From the NCBI GenBank assembly GCA_024516035.1, contig CM044965.1, positions 1,080,683 to 1,144,682 on the forward strand: DNA of 64,000 bases, written 5' to 3'. Shown here piece after piece: positions 1 to 10,811 of the stretch (within the stretch, counting starts at the first letter, position 1; the number at the start of each line of letters is the position of its first letter). Origin of the DNA: Bactericera cockerelli. Taxonomy: Eukaryota > Arthropoda > Insecta > Hemiptera > Triozidae. The notes under the pieces are model-generated. The model was not told the DNA's origin. It saw only the letters and a program-made list of their open reading frames with translations, and did no database searches. Position numbers and translations under genes: made by a program.

Positions 1-321
1 AATTCCTATTCCTGTTTCCCCACAATAATCTGGAAAAGCTCCATTCAAAGTTCAATGGCTTCTCCTATCGTCGCTTCATAACTACATAGAGTACATAAGT
101 ACGACATAGAGTACATAAGTACTACATACCTACCGTATATGAACATTTTTTTTTTTCAAGCTTTTATATGGACAAAACCTTTTTTTTTACTTTCATAACC
201 ACACGTAGGCACCATTACATTTAATCCCTACTTGTTTGGAAATGTTTTCGCGTTCTGGAATATTGTAAAGGGTGTATGACACACCTTTGTATGGCAACTA
301 TGGCATGTGTGTATGGCTCAC

Positions 322-435
322 CTATGTCATAAACTTTACCGACTTTTTCGTCTACTGCTTGCCGATACAAACTAATTAGCTCACTATCCAGGTGTATTTC
401 GACTTCCGATTCAAAAGAACTTATCTCAATGCCAC
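322..435 (-). CDS. candidate internal exon downstream of the PP2C exon
   Basis: On the minus strand a polypyrimidine tract ending in AG (acceptor at 437-436) precedes a 114-nt open segment, followed by a good donor GTGAGC at 321-316. The segment reads GGIEISSFESEVEIHLDSEL and then continues to KVYDI. It starts with the last two bases of a codon and ends with the first base of one, which fits exactly the phase left by the donor of the exon at 694-1014, and 38 codons are added without a stop. I do not recognise the sequence. It would form part of the tail after the phosphatase domain. The main alternative is chance, because the same frame is open for other reasons across this stretch. Confidence 0.45.
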
Positions 436-693
436 CTTCAAAAAAATATGTCACACGACAAACTATTCCATTTAAGATTTTAAAGTTGAACCATGCCAGC
501 CTGAACGTAGACAATTTTTTTTTGCTAAAATTTAATCCCCAAAATAACAAAGGTATAAAAGGTAAACTCAGGTTTTGCGTTTTTTTTTTTTTTTTTAAGT
601 CAAACCTAGGCCTGGGTGAGACACAGTATACAATTGACATAGGATAAAAAAAAAAAAAAAAAAAAATAGGGTAAGGAAAGTAACGGCACTCAC

Positions 694-1014
694 CACTCCC
701 CAGCGTCTTGCTCTTCACCTCCGCGTGGTGGTGGAGGTGATGCCTCCCCGTCACCTCCCCGTCCACATCCGTCTCGGGGCCAAAGTCCTCCTCTCCTCCG
801 CCGCGGTACGCCCCTGCCCCGTTGTAGCGGGGCGAGGGGGGGGCGGGGGCCAGGGGCGGCGGCGACTGCATGGCGCGGAGCCGGGGCAGAGCAGTGGCGG
901 CGGGCACGAGGGCGGGCGGGCGCAGGAACACGAGGAGGCAGGTGATGTTGTCCTTGGAGCCGCGGGCCTTGGCGAGCTGGATCAGGGAGTCGGGGATGAG
1001 CTTGAGATTCTGGT
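694..1014 (-). CDS. C-terminal exon of a PP2C-family Ser/Thr phosphatase (PPM1E/F-like)
   Basis: The exon is bounded on the minus strand by acceptor TTTCCCAG (1022-1015) and donor GTGAGT (693-688). It encodes DQNLKLIPDSLIQLAKARGS, then KDNITCLLVFLRPP, and then a Pro/Ala/Gly-rich tail with a His cluster. The stretch A-x3-GSxDNIT-x4-VFLR is the last conserved motif of the metal-dependent PP2C fold, whose Asp (in DN) helps hold the Mg/Mn ions. The VFLR ending is closest in my recall to PPM1E/PPM1F. The enzyme removes phosphate from Ser/Thr residues in the cytoplasm or nucleus. The exon is very GC-rich against AT-rich surroundings, as expected for retained coding sequence. Length is 321 nt, phase 1 at both ends. 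The catalytic N-terminal exons were not found, and the upstream intron contains the minisatellite at 1398-2690. Confidence 0.8.
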
Positions 1015-1140
1015 CTGGGAAATAATAATAATGATAATAATAAATAAATAATAATAAAATACCTCAAATAAATGAGTGAAAAACCTCAAATAAATGAGTG
1101 AAATCTTTATAATAAAAGTGATGATTAAACATAATAACAA

Positions 1141-1397
1141 TAATAATAATAATATCGCCTTATTTATACTGCCCGATTAGGACTATTAAGCGGGATGAGA
1201 CAGAGTAAAAGAAGAAGAAGAAGATTAGGACTATTAAAGTCCCATTATTCCAGCAGTAAGCCCAAGACATATTATTATGTGGTAAAAAATCCCAATTGGG
1301 AGGATAACACATGTCATGTCCCAGCTGGGTTTCGAACCCACAACCTCTGGAGTCTTTGATTCACAGATTGCCGCCTTTACCACTGAGCTACCGGGAC
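1141..1397 (-). repeat. tRNA-derived SINE family B, copy 1
   Basis: On the minus strand it begins GTCCCGGTAGCTCAGTGGTA (A box) and has a B box GGGTTCGAAACCC, followed by a body shared with 13121-13322 and 34995-35200 and an (ATT)n tail at 1141-1150. A 33-bp insertion with its own 15-bp duplication interrupts the body at 1190-1222. Confidence 0.85.
1190..1222 (-). mobile_element. tiny 5'-truncated retroposon nested in a SINE
   Basis: The 15-bp word gattaggactattaa occurs at 1175-1189 and 1223-1237, flanking 33 bp that end in (GAA)n. The intact SINE copies have that word once. The insert matches 53982-54017, the end of another repeat. I give strand as uncertain because the (GAA)n tail lies at the right end, which would make the insert plus-oriented. 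Confidence 0.7.
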
Positions 1398-2690
1398 AGA
1401 TAAGAGATAAGAGCTGGATGAGGGAGTCGGGATGTGCTGAGATTCTGGTCTGGGGGAGATAAGAGAGAGATAAGAGATAAAGAGCTGGATCAGGGAGTCG
1501 GGGATGTGCTTGAGATTCTGGTCTGGGGGATAAGAGAGAGATAAGAGATAAAGAGCTGGATGAGGGAGTCGGGGATGTGCTTGAGATTCTGGTCTGGGGG
1601 GATAAGAGAGAGATAAGAGATAAAGAGCTGGATGAGGGAGTCGGGGATGTGCTTGAGATTCTGGTCTGGGGGATAAGAGAGAGATAAGAGATAAGAGCTG
1701 GATGAGGGAGTCGGGGATGTGCTTGAGATTCTGGTCTGGGGGATAAGAGAGAGATAAGAGATAAAGAGCTGGATCAGGGAGTCGGGGATGTGCTTGAGAT
1801 TCTGGTCTGGGGGATAAGAGAGAGATAAGAGATAAAGAGCTGGATGAGGAGTCGGGGATGTGCTTGAGATTCTGGTCTGGGGGATAAGAGAGAGATAAGA
1901 GATAAAGAGCTGGATGAGGGAGTCGGGGATGTGCTTGAGATTCTGGTCTGGGGATAAGAGAGAGAGATAAGAGATAAAGAGCTGGATGAGGGAGTCGGGG
2001 ATGTGCTTGAGATTCTGGTCTGGGGGATAAGAGAGAGAGAGATAAGAGATAAAGAGCTGGATCAGGGAGTCGGGGATGTGCTTGAGATTCTGGTCTGGGG
2101 GATAAGAGAGAGATAAGAGATAAAGAGCTGGATGAGGGAGTCGGGGATGTGCTTGAGATTCTGGTCTGGGGGATAAGAGAGAGATAAGAGATAAAGAGCT
2201 GGATGAGGGAGTCGGGGATGTGCTTGAGATTCTGGTCTGGGGGATAAGAGAGAGATAAGAGATAAAGAGCTGGATGAGGGAGTCGGGGATGTGCTTGAGA
2301 TTCTGGTCTGGGGGATAAGAGAGAGATAAGAGATAAAGAGCTGGATCAGGGAGTCGGGGATGTGCTTGAGATTCTGGTCTGGGGGATAAGAGAGAGATAA
2401 GAGATAAAGAGCTGGATCAGGGAGTCGGGGATGTGCTTGAGATTCTGGTCTGGGGGATAAGAGAGAGATAAGAGATAAAGAGCTGGATGAGGGAGTCGGG
2501 GATGTGCTTGAGATTCTGGTCTGGGGGATAAGAGATAAAGAGCTGGATGAGGGAGTCGGGGATGTGCTTGAGATTCTGGTCTGGGGGGATAAGAGAGAGA
2601 TAAGAGATAAAGAGCTGGATGAGGGAGTCAGGGATGAGCTTGAGATTCTGGTCTGGGGGGATAAGAGAGAGATAAGAGATAAAGATCTTG
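1398..2690. repeat. exon-derived minisatellite, about 18 copies of ~71 bp
   Basis: Each unit carries on the minus strand ...CTTATCCCCCAG, then ACCAGAATCTCAAG and ATCCCCGACTCCCT(C/G)ATCCAGCTC, then TTTATCTCTTATCTCTCT. The central ~42 nt is the start of the PP2C exon at 694-1014 and the CAG before it is that exon's acceptor. The unit therefore arose from the intron/exon boundary and was amplified inside the upstream intron. Copies differ by single bases (ctggatCagg or ctggatGagg, GAGCTTG or GTGCTTG). The copy near 2530-2585 is shorter. Confidence 0.9.
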
Positions 2691-3215
2691 TATTATGGGT
2701 TATTATGTCATAAACGGATCCATACGCTACCTGTAGCCCATTCCAGAAACACTTTCCACTCTCCAAATCCCCGAATCTCGGTTTTAACTGCCATACAACG
2801 CACTCTAATTAACCAATCAGAGAGTTTCTAGAACAGGCCACTGGATACCAGACCAGCGCGTTAACCACTTGACTACCAGTGAGCAACACTGTAGAACTGA
2901 AACGGCTGAAACCTGACTCGATGCAATTCAATCAACGCCCCACAACACACAATATACTATACGGTCTATACGTACATGCAATGGTATGCATATTGATATA
3001 GATAAAAATTACACCCCCCCTAATATCCACACCCATTAATTATGAAACACAATATCCTTATAATTAAATTAGAGGCCACTCACATTTCAACACTCTTCCC
3101 CTAAAATAACTCCCTCATCAATCTCCCCCTAAAATAACTCCCCACTCCTCCCTATGCAACTTCAAAGGGAACAGGGGATTGTTACCAAATCTCACAACAG
3201 AATTATGATTGAGGG
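2691..3215. other. AT-rich intron or intergenic DNA
   Basis: No open frame of note. A minus-strand fragment of SINE family A lies at about 2840-2882 (it contains ttaaccacttgactaccagt). Nothing else is recognised. Confidence 0.6.
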
Positions 3216-4726
3216 TTTCGTTGGTCATGTTTTATTTCAATTTATGAAATGGACTTCTATAATTATTATCAAAGGGTTGGGTGGAAGAGATTCGTGACGG
3301 AACATCTTGTTTGAAAATACGTATTGTTCAGCTGATAAAATCTAAGGATCGGCATAGATTTACTAATCCTGTTTCATAATTCCGGCCTTAAGTCATTCAC
3401 CTATCTTTTACTGATTGTTGAAGGTGAGTTAAGCCAGGTTTCTTATTGCGCAGGCTAAAGAAAGTCAGTGTTCAGTCTTTCAACCGAACACAATTTGGGT
3501 TTTTTCCCAAACATAATATCTCACGAGATTCATTTTAAGTTCCACGAAATAATATTACCTAATGTAATATTTCTTGTGATCTTTCCTCTCAAAAGTCCTT
3601 TGTCTTAAGGATCTAATATCGCTTTCTATATTTTTATGATAGCCCATTCATTTATTACCGATTTCCGGTATCCTTTTTGTAGGTATTTTACATTTATTAC
3701 TTGTAATCTTTTTCTCGGTATGCCACAGAGAATGAATGCCTCTAATATTGTTCATTGGGTGACATACCCTCATAAATCATATTTTTTCCTCATAACCTTT
3801 TATAGTTACTATTTTCTATTGTTTTAAGAATCTTACCTAATCGATTTAGACATACCGTCTCGATCATAGAATATCAGGGACGGACTATAATAATTAGTCA
3901 ATTTTTCCTCTAACTTCCCCTCATGGGAATCCCCAAGATTTAAACCTTTGGGACCTCCTCCTTGACTCTGATTGGTTTTACCGATTATGGTCTAAAGGCC
4001 GGAACAAACTTCTGCCGATTTCCCCTTCGGAAGAAATCTTCTTAAAGGACTTGAGTTCAAGTCTCAAGTCAGTTGTAAAGCCACAAACAAGTAGTGCAGT
4101 CACCAACCAGTTGTAAAGCCACAAACAAGTAGTGCAGTCACTAGCAAGTCATAGGGCCACTAACAAGTCGTCAAGTCACTCGTAGTTGTGCTTTACACTC
4201 CAACTCACTCGCAGTTGTAAAACTAACTCCAACTCAACAGCAGTTGCCCCCCGGTTGTACATTAACTGTCAACTCGGCCTTTTTGGTACAAAGTGTTATT
4301 TTGTTTACCACAGTTCTTTTTCCCTCAAGTTTTCATTCTGTGTTTTTAATTACTCTAAGTTCTCTCGCGAACAGGAACCAGTTGATACTTGAGTTTCTGA
4401 CTGCCTAAAGTGCTATACAGTTTAAATCACCAAGATACTTCTTCGGTGATAATTGTTGCTTGGCATAGCTCAGACCCTTTCATTATCTAAATCATACAGT
4501 CCACTTTAATAACTCATAACTTACAACTTGTATAATTTCATATTTACTAAGTTACACGTGTAAATTAATTGTGCTTTTATCAATAAACTCTACTCTCTTT
4601 AGTTGTTACTAATTTAACTTGCAGTGTTTTTAATCATCCGCCCTTATTATATTTATGCTCTTATTGCTACCGAAGCAAAGCGTCGCGACCAAGTTTTTCG
4701 CGTTACGTGATTTTAACACCCCAACA
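3216..4726 (+). repeat. possible LTR or LTR-like repeat
   Basis: The stretch contains a polyadenylation-like AATAAA at about 4581 and ends ...AACACCCCAACA at 4726, a common LTR terminus. TGGCGATAGCCC follows after two bases, and tRNA primer-binding sites of gypsy-type elements often begin TGGCG. A matching TGTTGGGG start was not found upstream and no gag or pol follows, so this may be a solo or broken LTR. A short direct repeat (aagtagtgcagtcac) recurs at about 4088-4180. Confidence 0.3.
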
Positions 4727-4762
4727 TATGGCGATAGCCCTGCTCTATCTTGCCCCCCAATA

Positions 4763-5330
4763 GACAGTCAGGTTTAACCTATCTACCTGATTATTGAGGG
4801 TAAGTTGAGTCAGGTTTAACGAATCTACCTTATTGTTGACTGGGGTAAATTAAGTTAGGTTTAAACAATCTACCTGATTGTTGACTGGGGTAAGTTAAGT
4901 CAGATTTAACCAATCTACATGATTGTTGAGGGCGACTTAAGTCAGGTTTAACCAATCTACCTGATTGTTGAGGGCGACTTAAGTCAGGTTTAACCAATCT
5001 GCCTGATTGTTGAGGGCGACTTAAGTCAGGTTTAACCAATCTACCTGATTGTTGAGGGCGACTTAAGTCAGGTTCAACCAATCTACCTGATTGTTGAGGT
5101 TAAGTTAAGTCAGGTTTTGACTAATCTACCTGATTGTTGACTGGGTTAAATTACGTCAGGTTTAACCAACCTAACTGATTGTTGACTGGGGTAAGTTAAG
5201 TCAGGTTTAACCAATCTACCTGATAGTTAAGGACGACTTAAGTCAGGTTTAACCAATCTACCTGATTGTAAGGGCGACTAAGTCAGGTTTAACCAATCTA
5301 CCTGATTGTTGAGGGCGACTTAAGTCAGGT
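4763..5330. repeat. minisatellite, ~42-45 bp unit, about 13 copies
   Basis: The unit is close to TTGTTGAGGGCGACTTAAGT followed by CAGGTTTAACCAATCTACCTGA. Two subtypes alternate (gagggcgact and actggggtaa). A related single unit occurs at about 3409-3450 inside the LTR-like stretch. Confidence 0.85.
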
Positions 5331-5610
5331 CTCCGAGAATGGGGTAAGTTTCTGTTAAGCCAATGCTATTCCAAAGAGGGAGAGGGGCAGAGACAGAGGA
5401 AGAAGGGGAGGGGAGGGGAGGGGAGAGATGCAGAGAAAGGGGAGGTGGAGGGGGATGAGAAGATTTACGACCGAGGACATTGTCCAATTTATGAAATCCA
5501 TGCCTCCCCGGCCCCGGGGGCGATTAAAACTTGGAAAAGTTTCATGACAGAAAATCGAGATAGCATCACGCAACAAACAGACACGAATTGAGTTGTAAAA
5601 ACTGAATTAT

Positions 5611-5698
<88 letters not shown>

Positions 5699-5723
5699 GA
5701 GAGAGAGAGTGAGAGAGAGAGAG

Positions 5724-5768
<45 letters not shown>

Positions 5769-6052
5769 AGGGAGGTATGAAGATATTAATGTATGTTGGG
5801 GGAGCACTGGGGTTGTAGGTCCCTGTGGTGATATTGTATGGCCACGTGTTCCCCCCCCCCTCTCTCTACCACCCACCTTTTTATTTCTCCCCCCCCCCAC
5901 TTTCTATATCTCTCCCTCTCTCTTTCTCCTCCCCCATCTCACACCCTCTGATCTCCCTCCCTCACCACTTTCTATTTCTCTTTCTCCTAGTTTCTCTCAC
6001 CTATTTTTTTGTTTCATTCTCATCTACCACCAAACCTATCCCTCGTTAACTT

Positions 6053-6118
<66 letters not shown>

Positions 6119-6348
6119 ACCTTTCCGCCACCTCTCTCACTTTAAATTCCTCCTTTCTCACCCTCCTCCCCCCCATAAACCACCCCCTCCTAAAACCTCT
6201 CCCCCATATTCATTAAGTCAATATTGTGTCTTGTGGGGGTGTATTGCACTCGCCTTACATCTTGTGACCAAGGTAGGGGGTAAGCTCAATTAGCTTGTTT
6301 ATTGCGTTTTGTTATTGGATTATTTATTTATTGGCTTCCAATTTGAGA
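5331..6348. repeat. simple-sequence cluster: (GT)n, (GA)n, (CT)n
   Basis: A (GT)n tract runs over 5611-5692 and passes directly into (GA)n at about 5693-5765. A (CT)n tract lies at 6056-6116, with pyrimidine-rich DNA between. Long frames reading SLSLSLS or HTHTHT here are microsatellite artefacts. Confidence 0.9.
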
Positions 6349-6570
6349 CCCAGTGGTTAAGTGGTTAACGCGCTAGTCTGACAATCCAGGTAGCGTAGGG
6401 ATCCGGTGGATCGAAACCCACCCAGTGCATGAATATTTACTCATTAGTTTGAGTCTTTTACCGCATAATAATAAGACTCTAAGGGGTTAGGTGGTAGAAA
6501 ATGCTTTGAGCGTTAACCTCGACTAGTGATTTACCTTCCACTAAAGAGTGTTATTGTTATATTATTCTTA
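6349..6570 (+). repeat. tRNA-derived SINE family A copy
   Basis: Head cccagtggttaagtggttaa, B-box-like gatcgaaaccc, the family body (ggtggtagaaaatgctttga) and an ATT-rich tail. The full family consensus has a tRNA-like acceptor stem GCACTGG/CCAGTGC. Confidence 0.85.
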
Positions 6571-7995
6571 CAATAATTATGAAAATTAGTTCTCGACAAT
6601 TTTTCCCCGAAGGAAAAAAATCACTTCTTGAACTTTCAACTCTCAAAAAAAACGGAGGATTTCTCTGTGTACCCAGAGAGGAAATGCGGCATCTGTGATG
6701 GGCACAGTGCCTCGTTCCTCAGACTTGGAAGGCATTTTTTATATTTTATAAATTAATAGTTAAAAACATTTTTTTGTGATATCCAAAAAAGACCAACACA
6801 TATGTATTCCATATTCCATAGAAAGGTGTAGAAATTTTCCCGATCCGCTAGCTGTATGTACTCGCTTTTTTCCAAGCATCAATATTCTCCTGAGCTTTCA
6901 AATATTATTAAAATCCCCAGGAAAACTCGAGGACTTTTCATCTGGGTCAAATAAAATATGCTCTCATGAGAGGAGCTTTCATATTCATAGAACTCAAGGT
7001 AAAGTGGTTCCTGCAGTCGTACCTTTTCATACTAAAGTGTACCTACATAATAGATTATTTTTATACATAGTAATAAAGTATATAGAACCTTTTCATACTA
7101 AAGTGTACCTACATATAATAGATTATTTTTATACATAGTATAGTAGTAAAGTGTATAGAACCTTAGTATATAGTAGTAAAGTATTTAGAACCTTTATGTT
7201 ATTTTCCTAAGCAGTACACAAGGTCCCACTCAAACATAATACATACAGGATTTTATCTAGTTCTTGATGTGTATGTACAATATCGTTAAAAACTCGAGGA
7301 AATATGTATTAAAAAAATGTATGATTACAATCCAACCGGTCAACTTTTCTGTACCAATTTATACCAAATCAAGGGGGGAGAGCGAGTAGAGAGGATTGAA
7401 AGTGAGAGATGTGGGGAAAAGGAGAGAGAAAGAATATAATAGAATATACCTTGTTTATACTAAATAAAATAATAAATAAATAAATAATACTGCAGAGATA
7501 AGACGAAAAGTCCCTTTACTCAAGCAGTCAAACAGGTCTTATAAATTTTATAGGATATAGGTATTTTTTACAATTTAATATACAGAAAACCATGTTTTTT
7601 TTTTAAAAAAAGCTAAAAAAGTAAAAAATGAAAAATAAATAAGAAAAAAAATAAATTAGAAAGAAAGAGATGGGAGAGGATAGGTTGGGTGAAAGAGAAT
7701 GATAGTAGGAAATTGACGAGAGAGTAGGTAGGAGAAAAAGAGACGCTGTAAGCTGGTGTGACACGTCACACGACTTTCCTTATCCCTCGAAAAAAAATCA
7801 TCGAAAAGTAAATACACAGGAAGCTCAGCCGTACTTTCTGGTTCAAAACTGGCTTGGAAAAAAAAACAGGGGGAAAGAAAACAGGAGAATAAAACGTTGC
7901 TCTTTTTCCCCCAAAGTTCTGTGCGTGAAGTTTAATTGAATCTAAATTATGCAGGTGAGTGCCTGATGCAGTTTTCCCTCCAAGGAATGTTACCT
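6571..7995. other. AT-rich DNA with a short tandem repeat
   Basis: No gene seen. About 7018-7195 holds nearly three copies of a ~70-bp unit (ccttttcatactaaagtgta and cctacata, then atagattatttttatacata). Confidence 0.6.
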
Positions 7996-8011
7996 TCAAA
8001 AGGTAAGAACT

Positions 8012-8071
<60 letters not shown>

Positions 8072-8632
8072 TAAATGCAGTTTTCCCTCTAAGGAATGTT
8101 ACATTCAAAATTCAAGGTAAGAACTCGAGGGAGAGATAAAGAGAGAAAGTAAGAGAGAGAGAGTGTGTGTAAGGGAGAGAGAGGAGCGAGAAATGTTACC
8201 TTCGAGGTAAGAACTAGAAGGAAAGATGCAGAGTAAAAGTGAGAGAGAGAGAGAGGGGGCAAGGCTATGCATGTAAGAAAGAGAGAGAGAGGGGGGGCAA
8301 GGCTATGCATGTAAGAGAGAGAGAGAGAGAGAGAGAGGGGGCAAGGCTATGCATATAAGAAAGAGAGGAAGAGAGAGAGAGAGTGCAAGGCTATGCATGT
8401 AAGAAAGAGAGGGAGAGAGATCGGAAGGCTATGCATATAAGAAAGAGGAAGAGAGAAATATGCAGTATGGGCAGTAAAATTCAAGGGAAATTTTAGATAG
8501 AAGGTCTGAAAGAGGAGGGAAGGGGAGAGATATAAAATAAGAGAAAGAGGAAGGAGAGAGAGGGAGAGAGAGAGAGAGAGAGAGAGAGAACAGAGAGAGG
8601 GAGAGAGAGAGAACAGAGAGAGAGAACAGAGA

Positions 8633-8680
<48 letters not shown>

Positions 8681-9009
8681 CTGAAATATAGGGAGGAATA
8701 GAAAAAAAGGTGTTATTTCCTGTTTTTATTACGTTTGCTTCTTGAGGGATAAATGGAGAGATACACATAATTATGTATGTACCAATGTATAGTATGTGCA
8801 TAGTTACATACATTAGAAGGCATTGGATACCCGATGTAAGGAAAATATGTAAGAATAATGTAAGAATATAGGAGGGAGAGACAGAGAGAAGGGGAGGGAG
8901 GGAGAAAGAAAGAAAGAGAGAGGGAGGGAGGAGAAAGTAAGTAATAAAATGAGATAGGGAGAGAGGAGAAGGGAATATTTGACACCCTAGTCACAGAAGG
9001 AGAGAGAGA

Positions 9010-9065
<56 letters not shown>

Positions 9066-9066
9066 G
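7996..9066. repeat. GA-rich microsatellite region with a local repeat
   Basis: (GA)n tracts lie at about 8010-8072, 8540-8680 and 9000-9062. Between 8240 and 8440 the words ggcaaggctatgcat(g/a)taag recur at least four times, and ggaatgttac(c/a)ttcaaa recurs at 7983 and 8093. Confidence 0.8.
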
Positions 9067-9520
9067 AAGGTAAGAAAGTTTATGAACCACCTTGGGGATT
9101 TTATTTCTTTTTATTACCGAAGCTTCGTCTTTATGTAATCTTTCCCTACTCCCTTCTATACACTCCTGTTCCTCTATCTCTCTTTGCCTCTCTCCCTTTC
9201 TCGCTCTTACCTTGTTCCTTCTCTGTTCCTCTGAGACCTTTATCTCTGTCTCACTTTTTCTCTAGGCAGTAGAAAAAGGCTCCTACCCTAAGAAATTTGC
9301 TCTTAGTAGCAGAAAAAGGTTGCTACCCCAATCGCTCTAGTTTGATAACATTATCTTATTAGATGTAGATGTTGCCTATACTAACTATCTATAAACCAGT
9401 TAAACCACAAAGAAAATATTTTCAATTCTCTCTCTCTCTCTCTCTCCTTCAGAGCTCCCTTCTCTCTCTAGTCTACCTAAATTATTTTCTTTCCACACCA
9501 ACCACACAACAACACATGCC
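9067..9520. other. pyrimidine-rich DNA, nothing recognised
   Basis: Short (CT)n tract at 9427-9446. No open frame or repeat family identified. Confidence 0.5.
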
Positions 9521-9532
9521 CAGGAGCCAGAA

Positions 9533-9808
9533 GTAAGTTACCATATTTGTGTTAGTCACTTTCGTGATGTCACAACTATTCAAACTCGCTTTACTGAAAC
9601 CCATGCTGAAACCGGAACTCGAACCTCCGACCTCCAGATTACAAGTCCGCCGCCACCTTATCGATCAAGCTACTGAGGCCAGCTTAACTTTCGTGATGTC
9701 ACAACTACTCAAACTCGCTTTACTGAAACCCATGCTGAATTCGGGACTTGAACCACCAACTTCCAGATTACAAGTCCGCCGCCTTATTGATCAAGCTACT
9801 GAGGCCAG
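9533..9808 (-). repeat. dimeric tRNA-derived SINE family C
   Basis: Two head-to-tail copies on the minus strand (heads end at 9808 and 9684), each starting CTGGCCTCAGTAGCTTGATC, with an anticodon-loop-like CTTGTAA and B box GGTTCAAGTCC. The pair is flanked by one perfect 12-bp duplication, caggagccagaa, at 9521-9532 and 9809-9820, so the dimer inserted as a unit. Confidence 0.85.
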
Positions 9809-9850
9809 CAGGAGCCAGAACTAATACAGGCGGCAAAATTCTAGACGGCG

Positions 9851-9889
9851 CACAGAGAGGTATTTTTCAAATCTGGGGGGACAAAATTA
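9851..9889 (+). other. left RSS-like terminus: heptamer, 23-bp spacer, nonamer
   Basis: Heptamer CACAGAG (9851-9857; RSS consensus CACAGTG), 23-bp spacer (9858-9880), then ACAAAATTA (9881-9889; RSS nonamer consensus ACAAAAACC). Confidence 0.7.
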
Positions 9890-9914
9890 TTTTTTGGTGA
9901 AAATAGCCCACAAT

Positions 9915-9968
9915 AATGCTAAAAAGTTCTTTTAACCCTATAGGGGTTAAAAAAAACTTTTTAGCATT
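9915..9968. other. subterminal hairpin in the Transib-like element
   Basis: Arms of about 25 bp starting aatgctaaaaagtt and ending aactttttagcatt around a TATA loop, with one or two mismatches. Confidence 0.75.
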
Positions 9969-10181
9969 CCTCTGAGCAAATTACCCTTCTAGCAGGCTGC
10001 TACCTACTTGGGGCAGTATTGGAGCGGCCGAATATTTGCGTATTTTTATCACTATTCTTTTGTTGGTGTTGATGATGATGATGAAGAAAAAAAAAAAACA
10101 ACAACAATTTTATACAAAACGCAAAAATGGAATTTTATTTTATGTATAGGTACCATGGTACCATATTTTACATACAAGCTA

Positions 10182-10811
10182 TCATTCGTCGTAGTCTTCT
10201 TCTTCTTCTGAGTGGAAATCATGGAGTGGTAAATAATCAGACGCAGACAACATCTCTATTATCTCTCTTGATAAGGGCTGAGAGTATTTGTTGCGGTGAG
10301 GTCGCATACCTGTCATCAGAGGGTCCGAGTTGAGCAGAGATACCTTTCCCTTTGAAGAAATGTACGCTTTCTTTATTTTTGTTGCTCGTTTTGGAGTGGA
10401 AGTCAAGTCTTTGAGCAGTAAAGATACATCTCGTTTTCCTTCGGGGGAAAAAAATGTAGGTGGGTTTTAATTTAAGTATAATTTCAGTCGGTAGTAGGTA
10501 GTAGGCACCAAGTATCATTATTTGGTTAAAACAAACGAAAGAAGAAGATTTTTAAACTTAAACATGGTATGCAAGCCCCTAATTACATATTTAGGTTCCT
10601 CTCAGAAATGTCAGCGAACAACTTCTTCGGACGTCCGGGTCCTTCTGATTATGGACTTATATCTCGTCTACGACTTGCGTTTCCGTATCGGGTCTTCATA
10701 TCTGATTTCAAACGTCTTATGTCTCTTTTGAATTAAGTTAATAAATTCATCTTCTAAGAATGGTCCGAGATTCAGCAAAAACTCTTCCATTTGATCAAGC
10801 TTCTCATCCAT
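10182..10811 (-). pseudogene. broken Transib/RAG1-like transposase N-terminal remnant
   Basis: Two minus-strand coding segments lie inside the Transib-like element. The first, 10811-10583, starts MDEKLDQMEEFLLNLGPFLE, hits TAG after RKRKS, and resumes in another frame with GPGRPKKLFADISERN. The GRPxK motif corresponds to the GGRPRQ AT-hook-like motif of the RAG1 nonamer-binding domain, and GRPxKxFxDxSER is what I recall from Transib-type proteins of insects and Hydra. The second segment, 10438-10182, follows an acceptor-like ...TTTTTTCCCCCGAAG and reads KRDVSLLLKDLTSTPKRATK, IKKAYISSKGK and so on, ending SEEEEDYDE and stop. TxTPxRAxKIxKAY is also typical of that family. The catalytic part is absent. 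Family assignment is from memory of motifs, not a search. Confidence 0.65.

Noticed and set aside
221..931. 236-codon minus-strand frame across 221-931
   Set aside because: It runs through intron sequence with poly-A/poly-T tracts. Only the parts at 694-931 and 322-435 are credible exons.
2062..2766. 234-codon minus-strand ORF with PDQNLKHIPDSLIQL repeats
   Set aside because: It is the minisatellite read through. Each unit includes intron and splice-acceptor sequence, so it is not a repeat protein.
5607..6293. Long frames reading SLSLSLS, HTHTHT or RERERE
   Set aside because: They follow (GT)n, (GA)n and (CT)n microsatellites exactly and have no independent coding signal.
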